A stretch of DNA of 64,000 bases from Acrocarpospora corrugata (GTDB lineage: Bacteria; Actinomycetota; Actinomycetes; Streptosporangiales; Streptosporangiaceae). The notes below the pieces were generated by a model. The model was not told the origin of the DNA. It saw nothing but the letters and a program-made list of their open reading frames with translations, and did no database searches. The translations under genes and the position numbers were made by a program. Every line of letters begins with the position of its first letter. Positions within the stretch are counted from its first letter, which is position 1. The DNA is taken from assembly GCF_009687845.1 (NCBI RefSeq), contig NZ_BLAD01000037.1:251567-315566 (forward strand). The letters are read 5' to 3'. Of the stretch, positions 1 through 7,396 are shown in pieces.

Positions 1-47
1 TGGCGACCAAGCTGACGGCGGAACTGCAGGCCCAGAAGGCATCGTGA
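1..47 (+). CDS. 3' end of a probable sugar ABC transporter substrate-binding protein
   Basis: Only the last 14 codons are present, ending in ATKLTAELQAQKAS and a TGA at 45-47. The stop overlaps the GTG start of the next permease by 4 bp (GTGA), so it is the same operon. In carbohydrate ABC operons of this type the gene before two MalF/MalG-type permeases normally encodes the extracellular lipoprotein receptor, and the helical, lysine/glutamine-rich tail fits that. The identity is inferred from position, not from any domain. Confidence 0.55.
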   Translation, partial: ATKLTAELQAQKAS

Positions 48-916
48 CGCACTCCCGGCGAGGTACGGCAGTGGTGTGGCTGCTTCTGGCGCCCGCGCTG
101 CTGCTGTTCCTCTACTTCAAGTTCATCCCGATGGGGCTGGGCCTGTGGAAGAGCTTCTTCAAGGTCCAGCCGTTCCTCGGGGACGAATGGGTGGGCCTGG
201 ACAACTACCGCGCGATCATGGCGGACGACGCGTTCGTCGGCGCGGTCTGGCACAGCCTGCTGCTGGCCGTGGGGACCACCGCCGGGTCGCTCGCCCTCGG
301 GCTCGGGCTCGCGCTGCTGATCGAGGGGCCGGCGCGATATCTCTGGTTCGTCCGGGCGGCGGTCTTCCTGCCGGTGGTCACCACGATGGCGGCGGTGGCG
401 GAGGTGTGGCGGATCATGTACCACCCGGCGGACACCGGGCTGCTCAACACGATTCTCGGCTGGATCGCGATCGACCCGCAGCCGTTCCTGGCCAGCGAGC
501 ACTCCTCGCTCTGGTCGATCATGGGCATGAACGTCTGGCGCGGCGCGCCGTACGACATGATGATCATTCTGGCCGGGCTGGTGGGCATCGACCGGACCCT
601 GTACGAAGCGGCGGCCGTCGACGGAGCGACCACCTGGCGGCGGCTGCGGCACATCACCCTGCCCGCGCTGCGGCCGGTCTTCTGGATCCTGTTCACCCTC
701 GCCGCCATCCGCGGCCTGCGGGTGTTCGTCGAGGTGTACGTGCTGACCAACGGCGGCCCGAACGGCTCCTCCGAGGTCATCATGACCCTGATCTACAAGC
801 TGGGATTCCAGCGCGGCGAGCTCGGGGTCGCGTCGGCGGGCGGCGTCGTCCTGTTCGCGGCCACCCTCGTGCTCACCGTCGCCGTCCAGCTCATGCGCCG
901 CAGGCAGGCCCGATGA
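44..916 (+). CDS. Carbohydrate ABC transporter permease, MalF/UgpA type
   Basis: A 290-residue inner-membrane permease with six predicted membrane segments; the first is about residues 10-30 (VVWLLLAPALLLFLYF). The cytoplasmic EAA loop that docks on the ATPase is visible around residues 187-206 (YEAAAVDGATTWRRLRHITL). The GTG start at 44 overlaps the preceding stop, and the TGA overlaps the next ATG, so the two permeases are translationally coupled. No ATPase gene is present; actinomycete sugar importers commonly share one MsiK-type ATPase encoded elsewhere. Lying beside glucarate catabolism genes, it probably imports a sugar acid or an oligosaccharide that yields one. The substrate is inferred. 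Confidence 0.9.
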   Translation: MTHSRRGTAVVWLLLAPALLLFLYFKFIPMGLGLWKSFFKVQPFLGDEWVGLDNYRAIMADDAFVGAVWHSLLLAVGTTAGSLALGLGLALLIEGPARYLWFVRAAVFLPVVTTMAAVAEVWRIMYHPADTGLLNTILGWIAIDPQPFLASEHSSLWSIMGMNVWRGAPYDMMIILAGLVGIDRTLYEAAAVDGATTWRRLRHITLPALRPVFWILFTLAAIRGLRVFVEVYVLTNGGPNGSSEVIMTLIYKLGFQRGELGVASAGGVVLFAATLVLTVAVQLMRRRQAR

Positions 917-1773
917 GATTCGACACCGCGCTCGGCCTGGAGGCCAGAAAGGGCCCGCTCGCCACCCTCGGCAAGATCGTCATGTACGGAGCGATGCTCG
1001 TCGTCTTCACCGGACCGCTCTTCGGCCTGCTGGTCAGCGCGTTCAGCCCGACCCTCGACCCGACCGCCTTCACCCTCTGGCCGGACGAGCTCACCCTGGA
1101 GAACTTCGCGCAGGCCGGCGAGAAGAACGTCTATCTCTACCTGCTCAACTCGTTCGTGGTCGTCGGGTTCGGCCTGCTGCTGCAACTGGTGGTGAGCGTG
1201 TTCGCCGCGTACGCGCTGGCCCGGAAGAAGTTCCGGGGCATGACGTTCGTGCTGCTCATCATGCTGACGACGATGATGCTCCCGGAGGAGATCATCGCGA
1301 TCCCGCTGTCACTGGTGCTCGCCGACCTGCCGCTCCTGCACGTGAACCTGATCGACACCTACCTCGGGATGATCCTGCCGGTCGGCGCGTGGGGTTTCTC
1401 GATCCTGGTGATGACCGAGTTCATGAAAGAGGTCCCGATCGAGCTGGAGGAGGCCGCCAGGATCGACGGCGCCGGCGAGCTGCGCACCTTCTTCACCATC
1501 ATCCTGCCGCTCTGCCGCCCCGCCCTCGGCGTGATCGGCGTCTTCGGCTTCACCATGATCTGGGATCAGTACCTGCTGCCGCTCATCGTGGCCAACGAGT
1601 CCGACCACTGGACGCTGCCCATCGCGCTGCGCTCGCTCCGCTCCGACGAGGAGGCCGGCATCGGGGTGCTGCTCGCGGCGTCGCTGCTGGCCCTGCTGCC
1701 GTCGGTGATCGCGTTCCTGGCGTTCCAGCGCCAGTTCATGCGTGGTCTGACCAGCGGCGCGGTCAAAGGGTAG
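913..1773 (+). CDS. Carbohydrate ABC transporter permease, MalG/UgpE type
   Basis: The second permease of the importer, 286 residues. The start is the ATG at 913, which overlaps the upstream TGA (ATGA). The EAA motif reads ELEEAARIDGAGELRTFFTI, followed by the usual LPLCRPALGVIGVFGF segment. It has about six hydrophobic helices, starting near residue 20. With the preceding protein it forms the heterodimeric channel; the ATPase is not in the window. A short inverted repeat follows its stop codon, before the IclR regulator. Confidence 0.9.
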   Translation: MRFDTALGLEARKGPLATLGKIVMYGAMLVVFTGPLFGLLVSAFSPTLDPTAFTLWPDELTLENFAQAGEKNVYLYLLNSFVVVGFGLLLQLVVSVFAAYALARKKFRGMTFVLLIMLTTMMLPEEIIAIPLSLVLADLPLLHVNLIDTYLGMILPVGAWGFSILVMTEFMKEVPIELEEAARIDGAGELRTFFTIILPLCRPALGVIGVFGFTMIWDQYLLPLIVANESDHWTLPIALRSLRSDEEAGIGVLLAASLLALLPSVIAFLAFQRQFMRGLTSGAVKG

Positions 1774-1775
1774 GT

Positions 1776-1791
1776 GTCCATGTATCTGGAC
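1776..1791. promoter_or_regulatory. Candidate IclR operator (short inverted repeat)
   Basis: GTCCA-N6-TGGAC, with perfect 5-bp arms, lies just after the permease stop and about 50 bp before the IclR-family start. Autoregulation from a site just upstream is common for IclR proteins. The arms are short and the site could be chance. Confidence 0.25.
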
Positions 1792-1843
1792 GGCATCCGG
1801 TATTCTGCCCGTCATATAGCACAACGACGGAAATGGGACAGCT

Positions 1844-2599
1844 ATGGAGCCCCAGCTGGTCAAGTCCGCCGAGCGAACGGTCCGCATCCTCGAAGCCCTC
1901 GCCGCGTCCCCCGACCGTCTGACCCTCTCCGAACTCCAGCAACTCACGGGTTTCCCGCGGAGCAGCCTGCACGCGCTGATGCGCACCCTCGCCGAACTGA
2001 AGTGGATCGAGGCGACCGGGTCGGCGTACGGGATCGGGCCGCACGCCTTACTGACCGGGACCGCTTACCTGGACAAGGACCTGGCCCTGCCGCTCGCGCA
2101 CGACACGCTGGAGGACCTGCGCGAGGAGATCGGGCATACGGTTCATTTCGCGCGCCGGGATGGGGCGCATGTGCTGTATCTGGCCAGCCGGGAGTCGAGG
2201 GAACGGCATCGGATGATCCCCCGGGTCGGGCGTCGGCTGCCCGCTCACGTGACCGCGCTCGGGCAGGTGCTGCTCGCGCAGTTGACCGACGACGAGGTGG
2301 GGGCGTTGCTGCCGTCGCCGCTGGTGCGGATCACCGATCACACGATCACCGAACTGGTACGGCTCAGCGGGGAACTGGACCAGGTCCGGGGGCGGGGGTA
2401 CGCGTACGAGCGGGAGCAGGGCACGCCCGGGGTGGCTTGTGTGGCGGTCGCCGTCGACTACCGGATTCCGGCGACGGACGCGATCAGTTGTTCCATGCCG
2501 TCCGGGTTGCCCGCGGAGGAGATCGAGAAGGTCGCGGACGCTGTGATGCGGCATACCCGCAAACTCGCCGCGGCTTTGCGCCGAGAGGGTATTCGTTAG
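1844..2599 (+). CDS. IclR family transcriptional regulator
   Basis: 251 residues, the usual size for the family. An N-terminal winged helix-turn-helix spans about residues 5-65 (SAERTVRILEALAASPDRLT, then LSELQQLTGFPRSSLHALMR). An IclR effector-binding domain spans about 80-250, with the conserved GxxxPAHVTALGQVLLAQL and GYAYEREQGTPGVACVAVAV segments. It sits between the transporter and the dehydratase genes and so probably controls both. The likely effector is glucarate or a keto-deoxy intermediate; that is an inference from neighbours. Confidence 0.9.
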   Translation: MEPQLVKSAERTVRILEALAASPDRLTLSELQQLTGFPRSSLHALMRTLAELKWIEATGSAYGIGPHALLTGTAYLDKDLALPLAHDTLEDLREEIGHTVHFARRDGAHVLYLASRESRERHRMIPRVGRRLPAHVTALGQVLLAQLTDDEVGALLPSPLVRITDHTITELVRLSGELDQVRGRGYAYEREQGTPGVACVAVAVDYRIPATDAISCSMPSGLPAEEIEKVADAVMRHTRKLAAALRREGIR

Positions 2600-2932
2600 C
2601 CGCCATCAGGCGGGACGGCGCAGCGGGTGGGCGGGCCGAGCTTGTGCGTGACCCGGTTGAAGCGCCGTTCACGCAGGTGATGGTCCCCACCGCCTGGGCG
2701 CCAAAGAGGCGCGGCCCATTCTGTTGGTGGTGCCGCCAAGCGGGTAGCCACCGCGACAGCGGGGTCGGGCGGAGCCCGAGAGAGATCCAAAGGGTGGATG
2801 GGTGGGAGAACCACGCCTGCCCGGCGGAGCCGCCGTCATCGTCGCCAGGGCGGCCATCGGGGGCGGGCGGAGGCCCGCAATCAAACAAACGGGTGGGTGG
2901 GAGAACCACTCCGACTTTCGTAGGAGGAAATA
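2600..2932. repeat. Intergenic region with an imperfect duplicated block
   Basis: There is no credible gene in these 333 bp. Two related blocks, 2766-2814 and 2864-2909, each begin CGGGCGGAG(G)CCCG and end with the same 15-mer GGGTGGGAGAACCAC (2800-2814 and 2895-2909, 95 bp apart). The blocks contain small GC-rich hairpins, such as GGGC-GGAG-GCCC. The second copy ends about 10 bp before the Shine-Dalgarno sequence AGGAGG of the next gene. They look like short dispersed repeats rather than operators. Confidence 0.5.
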
Positions 2933-3835
2933 ATGCGTCTTGATGGGGTTCTCTTTTTTCCGGTTACTCCTTTTGCGGCGGATGGTTCGCTGAATCTGCG
3001 GGGGCTTGCCGAGCATGTGGCGGATGGGGTTGCGGCAGGGCCTGGGGGAGTTTTTGCCGCTTGTGGGACGGGGGAGTTCAATGCGCTGAGCTTGGATGAA
3101 TACGCGGCGGTGGTGGCGACTACGGTGGAGGCAGTCGGGGGGCGGGTGCCGGTTATTTCGGGGGCTGGGGGTTCGCTTCCGTTTGCGCAGGCGTGTGCGG
3201 GTGCGGCGGCGAGGGCGGGGGCGGAGGGGTTGCTGTTGATGCCGCCCTATCTGGTGACGGCACCGGCGTCTGGCCTAGTGGAATATGTTCGGCAAATCGC
3301 TCAGGTTACGGATTTGCCGATTATTGTTTACCAGCGTGGAACTGCCAGGTTCACGCCTGATGCGGTGGTAGAACTTGCCGAACTTCCCAACGTCATCGGT
3401 TTCAAGGACGGCTTGGGTGATATCGACTTGCTTCAGCGGATCATCCTGCGGGTGCGTCAAGCCACTGACCGTGAGTTCACGTTCTTCAACGGGCTTCCTA
3501 CCGCCGAACTCACCGTCCCCGCCTATCGCGGGCTTGGAGTTCCGCTCTATTCGAGCGCCGTCTTCGCCTTCGCCCCCGAAATCGCGCTGGCCTTCTACAA
3601 AGCGATCACCGATGGCGACGAACTGCTGACCCGGCGACTGCTGACCAAGTTCTACCTCCCCCTGGTAGACCTGCGCGACCGCGTACCCGGCTACGCGGTA
3701 TCCCTGGTCAAAGCAGGCGTGCGGCTACGCGGCCTGGACGCGGGAACAGTAAGAGCCCCACTCGTGGACCCCACTCCCGAACACATCACCACCCTCGCGC
3801 AACTTATCGAAGCGGGCCTCGCAATCGCCTCATAA
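2933..3835 (+). CDS. kdgD: 5-dehydro-4-deoxyglucarate dehydratase (DapA superfamily)
   Basis: A 300-residue TIM-barrel lyase that decarboxylates and dehydrates 5-dehydro-4-deoxyglucarate to 2-oxoglutarate semialdehyde. The family hallmarks are FFPVTPFAADGSLN near the N terminus, GGVFAACGTGEFNALS, the IIVYQRGTA segment with its tyrosine, and IGFKDGLGD carrying the Schiff-base lysine. The ATG at 2933 has an excellent Shine-Dalgarno sequence (GGAGGAAATA-ATG). It is followed 36 bp later by glucarate dehydratase, which makes its substrate. Codon endings switch inside the gene from G/T-rich (before about 3400) to C-rich (after), which may be a recombination boundary. Confidence 0.92.
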   Translation: MRLDGVLFFPVTPFAADGSLNLRGLAEHVADGVAAGPGGVFAACGTGEFNALSLDEYAAVVATTVEAVGGRVPVISGAGGSLPFAQACAGAAARAGAEGLLLMPPYLVTAPASGLVEYVRQIAQVTDLPIIVYQRGTARFTPDAVVELAELPNVIGFKDGLGDIDLLQRIILRVRQATDREFTFFNGLPTAELTVPAYRGLGVPLYSSAVFAFAPEIALAFYKAITDGDELLTRRLLTKFYLPLVDLRDRVPGYAVSLVKAGVRLRGLDAGTVRAPLVDPTPEHITTLAQLIEAGLAIAS

Positions 3836-3871
3836 CCCTGGTCGGCACCCAAAGTCTGGCGGTCGTTCCCC

Positions 3872-5128
3872 ATGAACATCCGAGAGATCACCGTAACCCC
3901 GGTCGCCTTCCGCGACCCGCCCCTGCTCAACGCCGCCGGCGTACACGAGCCCTGGGCCCTGCGAACAATCGTCGAGGTAACCACTGACGAGGGCCTGACC
4001 GGCCTGGGCGAAACCTACGGCGACCTGGGCCACCTCACCAAAGTACGCGAAGCCGCCGCCGCCCTAATCGGCCTCGACATCTACCAACAAAACCAGATAT
4101 ATCACCGCATCACCACAGTAGTCGGCGACGCCGTAAGCGACCTCCACGGCCTGACCGGAGTGGCCACCAAAGAGAAAAGCATCGACCGCGTCTACTCCCC
4201 ATTCGAAGTAGCCTGCCTCGACATCCAAGGCAAAGCCATCGGCCGCCCCGTCTCCGACCTCTTCGGCGGCGCGGTCCGCGACGCCGTCCCCTACAGCGCC
4301 TACCTCTTCTACAAATGGCCCGGCCACCCCGATTCCCCCGACGACCGTTTCGGCCCGGCCCTGACCCCCGAAGGAATCGTCACCCAAGCCCGCCTGCTAA
4401 TCGACGAGTACGGCTTCCAATCGATAAAACTAAAAGGCGGCGTCTACCCCCCAGACCAGGAAATCGACGCGATCCTCGCCCTCCGCGAAGCCTTCCCCAC
4501 CCACCCCCTCCGCCTGGACCCCAACGCCGTCTGGTCAGTGGAAACCTCAATCCGCGTCGCCCAAGCCCTCGACGGCACTCTCGAATACCTGGAAGACCCC
4601 ACCTCCGGCATCCCCGGAATGGCCGCCGTCGCAGCCGAAGCCCCCATGCCCCTGGCCACCAACATGTGCGTGGTCACCCACGACCACCTCCCACCCGCCA
4701 TCGCCCAGCGCGCCATCGGCGTCCTCCTCTCCGACCACCACTACTGGGGCGGCCTGACCCGCTCAGTCCAGTTGGCCCGCCTCTGCGAAACCTTCGGCAT
4801 AGCGGTCTCCATGCACTCCAACTCCCACCTGGGCATCAGCCTCGCCGCCATGACCCACCTCGCGGCCGCCGTCCCCCACGTCACCACCGCCTGCGACACC
4901 CACACCCCCTGGCAGGACGGCCAGGACGTCATCGCCCCCGGAACGCTCCGCTTCGTCAACGGCGCCGTCCCCGTCCCCACCACCCCCGGCCTCGGCATCG
5001 AACTAGACCACGACGCCCTCGCCACCATGCACGAGCAGTACCTCAAATGCGGCCTCACCGTCCGCGACGACACCACCTACATCCGCCGCTTCGACCCCAC
5101 ATTCCCCACCACCAGACCCCGCTGGTGA
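3872..5128 (+). CDS. gudD: Glucarate dehydratase (enolase superfamily)
   Basis: 418 residues, matching the family's length. It converts D-glucarate (and usually L-idarate) to 5-dehydro-4-deoxyglucarate. The N-terminal capping domain carries EVTTDEGLTGLGETYGD. The barrel shows the base motif SIKLKGG (KxK), metal-ligand strands LRLDPNAVW and LEYLEDPT, and the second catalytic base in AVSMHSNSHLGIS (HSNSH, typical of GlucD). It is in one transcription direction with kdgD. The last enzyme of the pathway, 2-oxoglutarate-semialdehyde dehydrogenase, is not in this window. Confidence 0.93.
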   Translation: MNIREITVTPVAFRDPPLLNAAGVHEPWALRTIVEVTTDEGLTGLGETYGDLGHLTKVREAAAALIGLDIYQQNQIYHRITTVVGDAVSDLHGLTGVATKEKSIDRVYSPFEVACLDIQGKAIGRPVSDLFGGAVRDAVPYSAYLFYKWPGHPDSPDDRFGPALTPEGIVTQARLLIDEYGFQSIKLKGGVYPPDQEIDAILALREAFPTHPLRLDPNAVWSVETSIRVAQALDGTLEYLEDPTSGIPGMAAVAAEAPMPLATNMCVVTHDHLPPAIAQRAIGVLLSDHHYWGGLTRSVQLARLCETFGIAVSMHSNSHLGISLAAMTHLAAAVPHVTTACDTHTPWQDGQDVIAPGTLRFVNGAVPVPTTPGLGIELDHDALATMHEQYLKCGLTVRDDTTYIRRFDPTFPTTRPRW

Positions 5129-5191
5129 ACTGCGACCGCGTTCCCCGCCAGTGACCATCGCCCCCGCTGTCCGCACCGAGAGGCCCTGCTG

Positions 5192-6280
5192 GTGAACATC
5201 GGCTACGTCTTCCCGTGGGACATAGTCGGCGACCCCGCCGCCCCCGAACGCCTGGCCGCCACCGGCGTCGACGCGATAGCCCTGGCCGCCTCCTACCACT
5301 CCACCCGCGCCGCGACCCCCTTCCACCCCGCCCACCGCGTCCTGGAAGTCCCTCATTCGGCCTTCTACCTCCCCGTACGCCGACCCGCCTACGGCGTCCT
5401 CCACCCTCACGCACCAACCTGGACACCCCCGGACGCCTACCTCCAGGCCCGGGACGCACTCGCCTCAGTCGGCCTGCCGGTCCACGCCTGGACCCCCCTC
5501 ACCCACAACACCCTCCTCGGCCGCCTCCACCCCGAACTGACGGTCCGCAACGCCTTCGGCGACCGATACCCGCACGCCCTCTGCCCGTCCCACGAGGACG
5601 TCCTCGACTACTGCACCCGCCTGATCAGCGAGATCGTCGAACTCGGCGACCCCGCCGGACTCATCCTCGAAGCCTGCGGCCCCATGGGCGTGACCCACCA
5701 GAGCGTCCACGACAAGACAGCCGGCGCCGACTGGTCCGCCACCCAGTCCGCCCTCCTCTCCCTCTGCTTCTGCACCGCCTGCACGCCGAAATACCCCGAC
5801 CCCCGAACCCAGGCCCGAGTCCGCACCGCGATCGATACCTCCGCCACCTCGATGCAGGAAGCCCTGGGCGACCTCACCCAGCCGATCGCCCACCTCCGCA
5901 CAGCCCTGACGACCACCCTGCTCACCCGGCTGATCCCCGCCACCCAAGGCCGCCCGCTCCGCCTCCACGCCTCCACCGACCACTGGTCCACCGGCTCCTT
6001 CGCCGCGCTCCCGCCCCAGAACCAGCACGGCCTCACCGGGGCCGCCGCCCTCTGCTGGGGCCCAGACGACGAGGCCACCACGAACCTCGCCCGCCTGGCG
6101 CATCCCGCCCGAAAACTCGGCGCGTACACGACGATCCTGCCCCCAAGACCCCCAGACCCCGACCAGCTCGCACGCTCCTTCGCGGCCTACTCAAAGGCAG
6201 GCGCGGACGAACTTCACCTCTACCACCTGGGCCTCGCGTCGCAGGCCCGGCTGGCCGCCATGACCGTCGCGCTCCGTTGA
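5192..6280 (+). CDS. Conserved hypothetical protein of the glucarate locus, TIM-barrel-like
   Basis: 362 residues from a GTG start at 5192 (MNIGYVFPWDIVGD). There is no signal peptide. The sequence alternates short strands and helices as in alpha/beta barrels. It has a conserved-looking core (LTVRNAFGDRYPHALCPSHE), an acidic strand end (GLILEACGPMG), and a compact Cys cluster LCFCTACTP that could bind a metal. I do not recognise an enzyme family with certainty. Sugar-isomerase or glycoside-hydrolase-like barrels are possible. It follows gudD by 63 bp on the same strand, so a role in uronate or aldarate supply is plausible but unproven. Confidence 0.6.
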   Translation: MNIGYVFPWDIVGDPAAPERLAATGVDAIALAASYHSTRAATPFHPAHRVLEVPHSAFYLPVRRPAYGVLHPHAPTWTPPDAYLQARDALASVGLPVHAWTPLTHNTLLGRLHPELTVRNAFGDRYPHALCPSHEDVLDYCTRLISEIVELGDPAGLILEACGPMGVTHQSVHDKTAGADWSATQSALLSLCFCTACTPKYPDPRTQARVRTAIDTSATSMQEALGDLTQPIAHLRTALTTTLLTRLIPATQGRPLRLHASTDHWSTGSFAALPPQNQHGLTGAAALCWGPDDEATTNLARLAHPARKLGAYTTILPPRPPDPDQLARSFAAYSKAGADELHLYHLGLASQARLAAMTVALR

Positions 6281-6316
6281 TCTACATTGTAAAGTCCGGT
6301 GAGCTGTCCTGTGCAC

Positions 6317-6332
6317 TTGAAGAATTCTTCAA
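6317..6332. promoter_or_regulatory. Perfect palindrome, probable ArsR operator
   Basis: TTGAAGAATTCTTCAA is a perfect 16-bp AT-rich palindrome in a GC-rich region, 13 bp before the first ORF of the ArsR/hydrogenase-like operon. ArsR/SmtB proteins bind AT-rich inverted repeats of this kind overlapping their own promoters. The assignment to the regulator at 6558 follows from position. Confidence 0.65.
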
Positions 6333-6345
6333 TTGCTAACATGAT

Positions 6346-6555
6346 GTGATCGCAAGTGAGCTGGGACGGATCGGAGGCATGGTGCCGGGCTTCGCGGGTG
6401 GGCTTCGCCGCCGGGTCGAGGAGGCGCGGGCGGCGTCGCGGGCGGCGAAGGAGGCCGACGACCTGTACGCCGTCCAGGCGCACACGGCGGATCTGGAGGA
6501 TCTGCTGCGTCTCGCCGAGGAACACGGTGTGTCGATAGAACCCGAGGAGGAGTAG
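6346..6555 (+). CDS. Small helical protein at the head of the ArsR operon
   Basis: 69 codons from a GTG at 6346; an internal ATG at 6379 is an alternative start. The protein is highly charged and predicted mostly helical (GLRRRVEEARAASRAAKEAD), ending in an acidic tail (EPEEE). Its stop is 2 bp before the ArsR start, and it lies just after the palindrome at 6317-6332, so it would be the first gene of the transcript. No family recognised. It may be a regulator partner, or only a leader ORF coupling translation to arsR. Confidence 0.5.
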   Translation: MIASELGRIGGMVPGFAGGLRRRVEEARAASRAAKEADDLYAVQAHTADLEDLLRLAEEHGVSIEPEEE

Positions 6556-6557
6556 CC

Positions 6558-6902
6558 ATGCCCGTGCCGCTCTACCAGGCCAAGGCCGAGTTCTTCCGGA
6601 CGCTGGGGCATCCCGTGCGAATCCGGGTCCTGGAGCTCCTGCAGGACGGGCCGCTTCCGGTGCGTGACCTGCTGGCCAGCCTGGACGTGGAGGCCAGCAG
6701 CCTGTCCCAGCAGCTGGCCGTGCTGCGCCGTACCGGCATCGTGGTGTCCACCCGGGAAGGTGCCACGGTCGTATATGCGCTGAGCAGCGATGAATTCGTC
6801 ACGTTGCTGAAGGTCGCGCGGACCATCCTGGCGGACCTGATCTCCGGCCAGGAGGGCCTGCTGGCCGAGCTGCGCGAGTCCGACACCGCGCCGTCGGACT
6901 GA
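6558..6902 (+). CDS. ArsR/SmtB family regulator, similar to M. tuberculosis Rv0081
   Basis: 114 residues with a winged helix-turn-helix. The family signature is clear: EFFRTLGHPVRIRVLELL, then the recognition helix region VEASSLSQQLAVLRRTGIV and the wing REGATVVYALS. There are no cysteine metal sites in helix 3, so it is probably not a classical metal sensor. It heads an operon in the order regulator, HycG-like, HyfB-like, HycD-like, HyfE-like, HyfF-like, HycE-like, the order known for Rv0081-Rv0087, where the regulator is hypoxia-linked. It most likely represses its own operon through the 6317-6332 palindrome. Confidence 0.85.
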   Translation: MPVPLYQAKAEFFRTLGHPVRIRVLELLQDGPLPVRDLLASLDVEASSLSQQLAVLRRTGIVVSTREGATVVYALSSDEFVTLLKVARTILADLISGQEGLLAELRESDTAPSD

Positions 6903-6913
6903 CCCTGGAGTTC

Positions 6914-7396
6914 ATGGTGAGTTTGCTGCGGAAGATCAGAAAGACGGGCCGGGTGGCCGAGCCCGCCCCCGAACGGACCCTGGAAGACCTGCCGGCGGCG
7001 GCACAGCTGCGCGGTTCCGTGCAGATCAGGCACGTGGACGCGGGTTCCTGCAACGGCTGCGAGGTCGAGATCGCCTCGGCGTTCGGCCCGGTCTACGACG
7101 GCGAACGGTATGGCGCCCGCCTGGTGGCCTCGCCGCGGCACGCCGACGCGCTCCTGGTGACGGGTCCGGTGACGCGCAACATGGCGTCGGCTCTGCGCCG
7201 CACGTTCGAGGCGGTGCCGGAGCCGCGGCTGGTGGTCGCGTTGGGCGACTGCGCCCGCGACTGCGGCGTGTTCGCGGGCGCGTACGGCGTGGCGGGCGCG
7301 GTGCGCGACGTGGTGCCCGTCGATCTGGAGGTGCCGGGCTGCCCGCCGGAACCTCAAGTGATCATTGAGGCGCTGCGGAGGATGACCGGTCGATGA
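6914..7396 (+). CDS. NuoB/HycG-like [4Fe-4S] subunit of a hydrogenase-4-like complex
   Basis: 160 residues. It keeps the four ligands of the proximal (N2-type) iron-sulfur cluster: Cys46 and Cys49 in GSCNGCEVE, Cys113 in ALGDCARDC, and Cys143 in VPGCPPEP. It should sit at the membrane arm and pass electrons to or from the HycE/NuoD-like subunit. The ATG at 6914 follows arsR by 11 bp, and its stop overlaps the next gene by 4 bp. All cluster ligands are present here, in contrast to the large subunit at 12486. Confidence 0.85.
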   Translation: MVSLLRKIRKTGRVAEPAPERTLEDLPAAAQLRGSVQIRHVDAGSCNGCEVEIASAFGPVYDGERYGARLVASPRHADALLVTGPVTRNMASALRRTFEAVPEPRLVVALGDCARDCGVFAGAYGVAGAVRDVVPVDLEVPGCPPEPQVIIEALRRMTGR

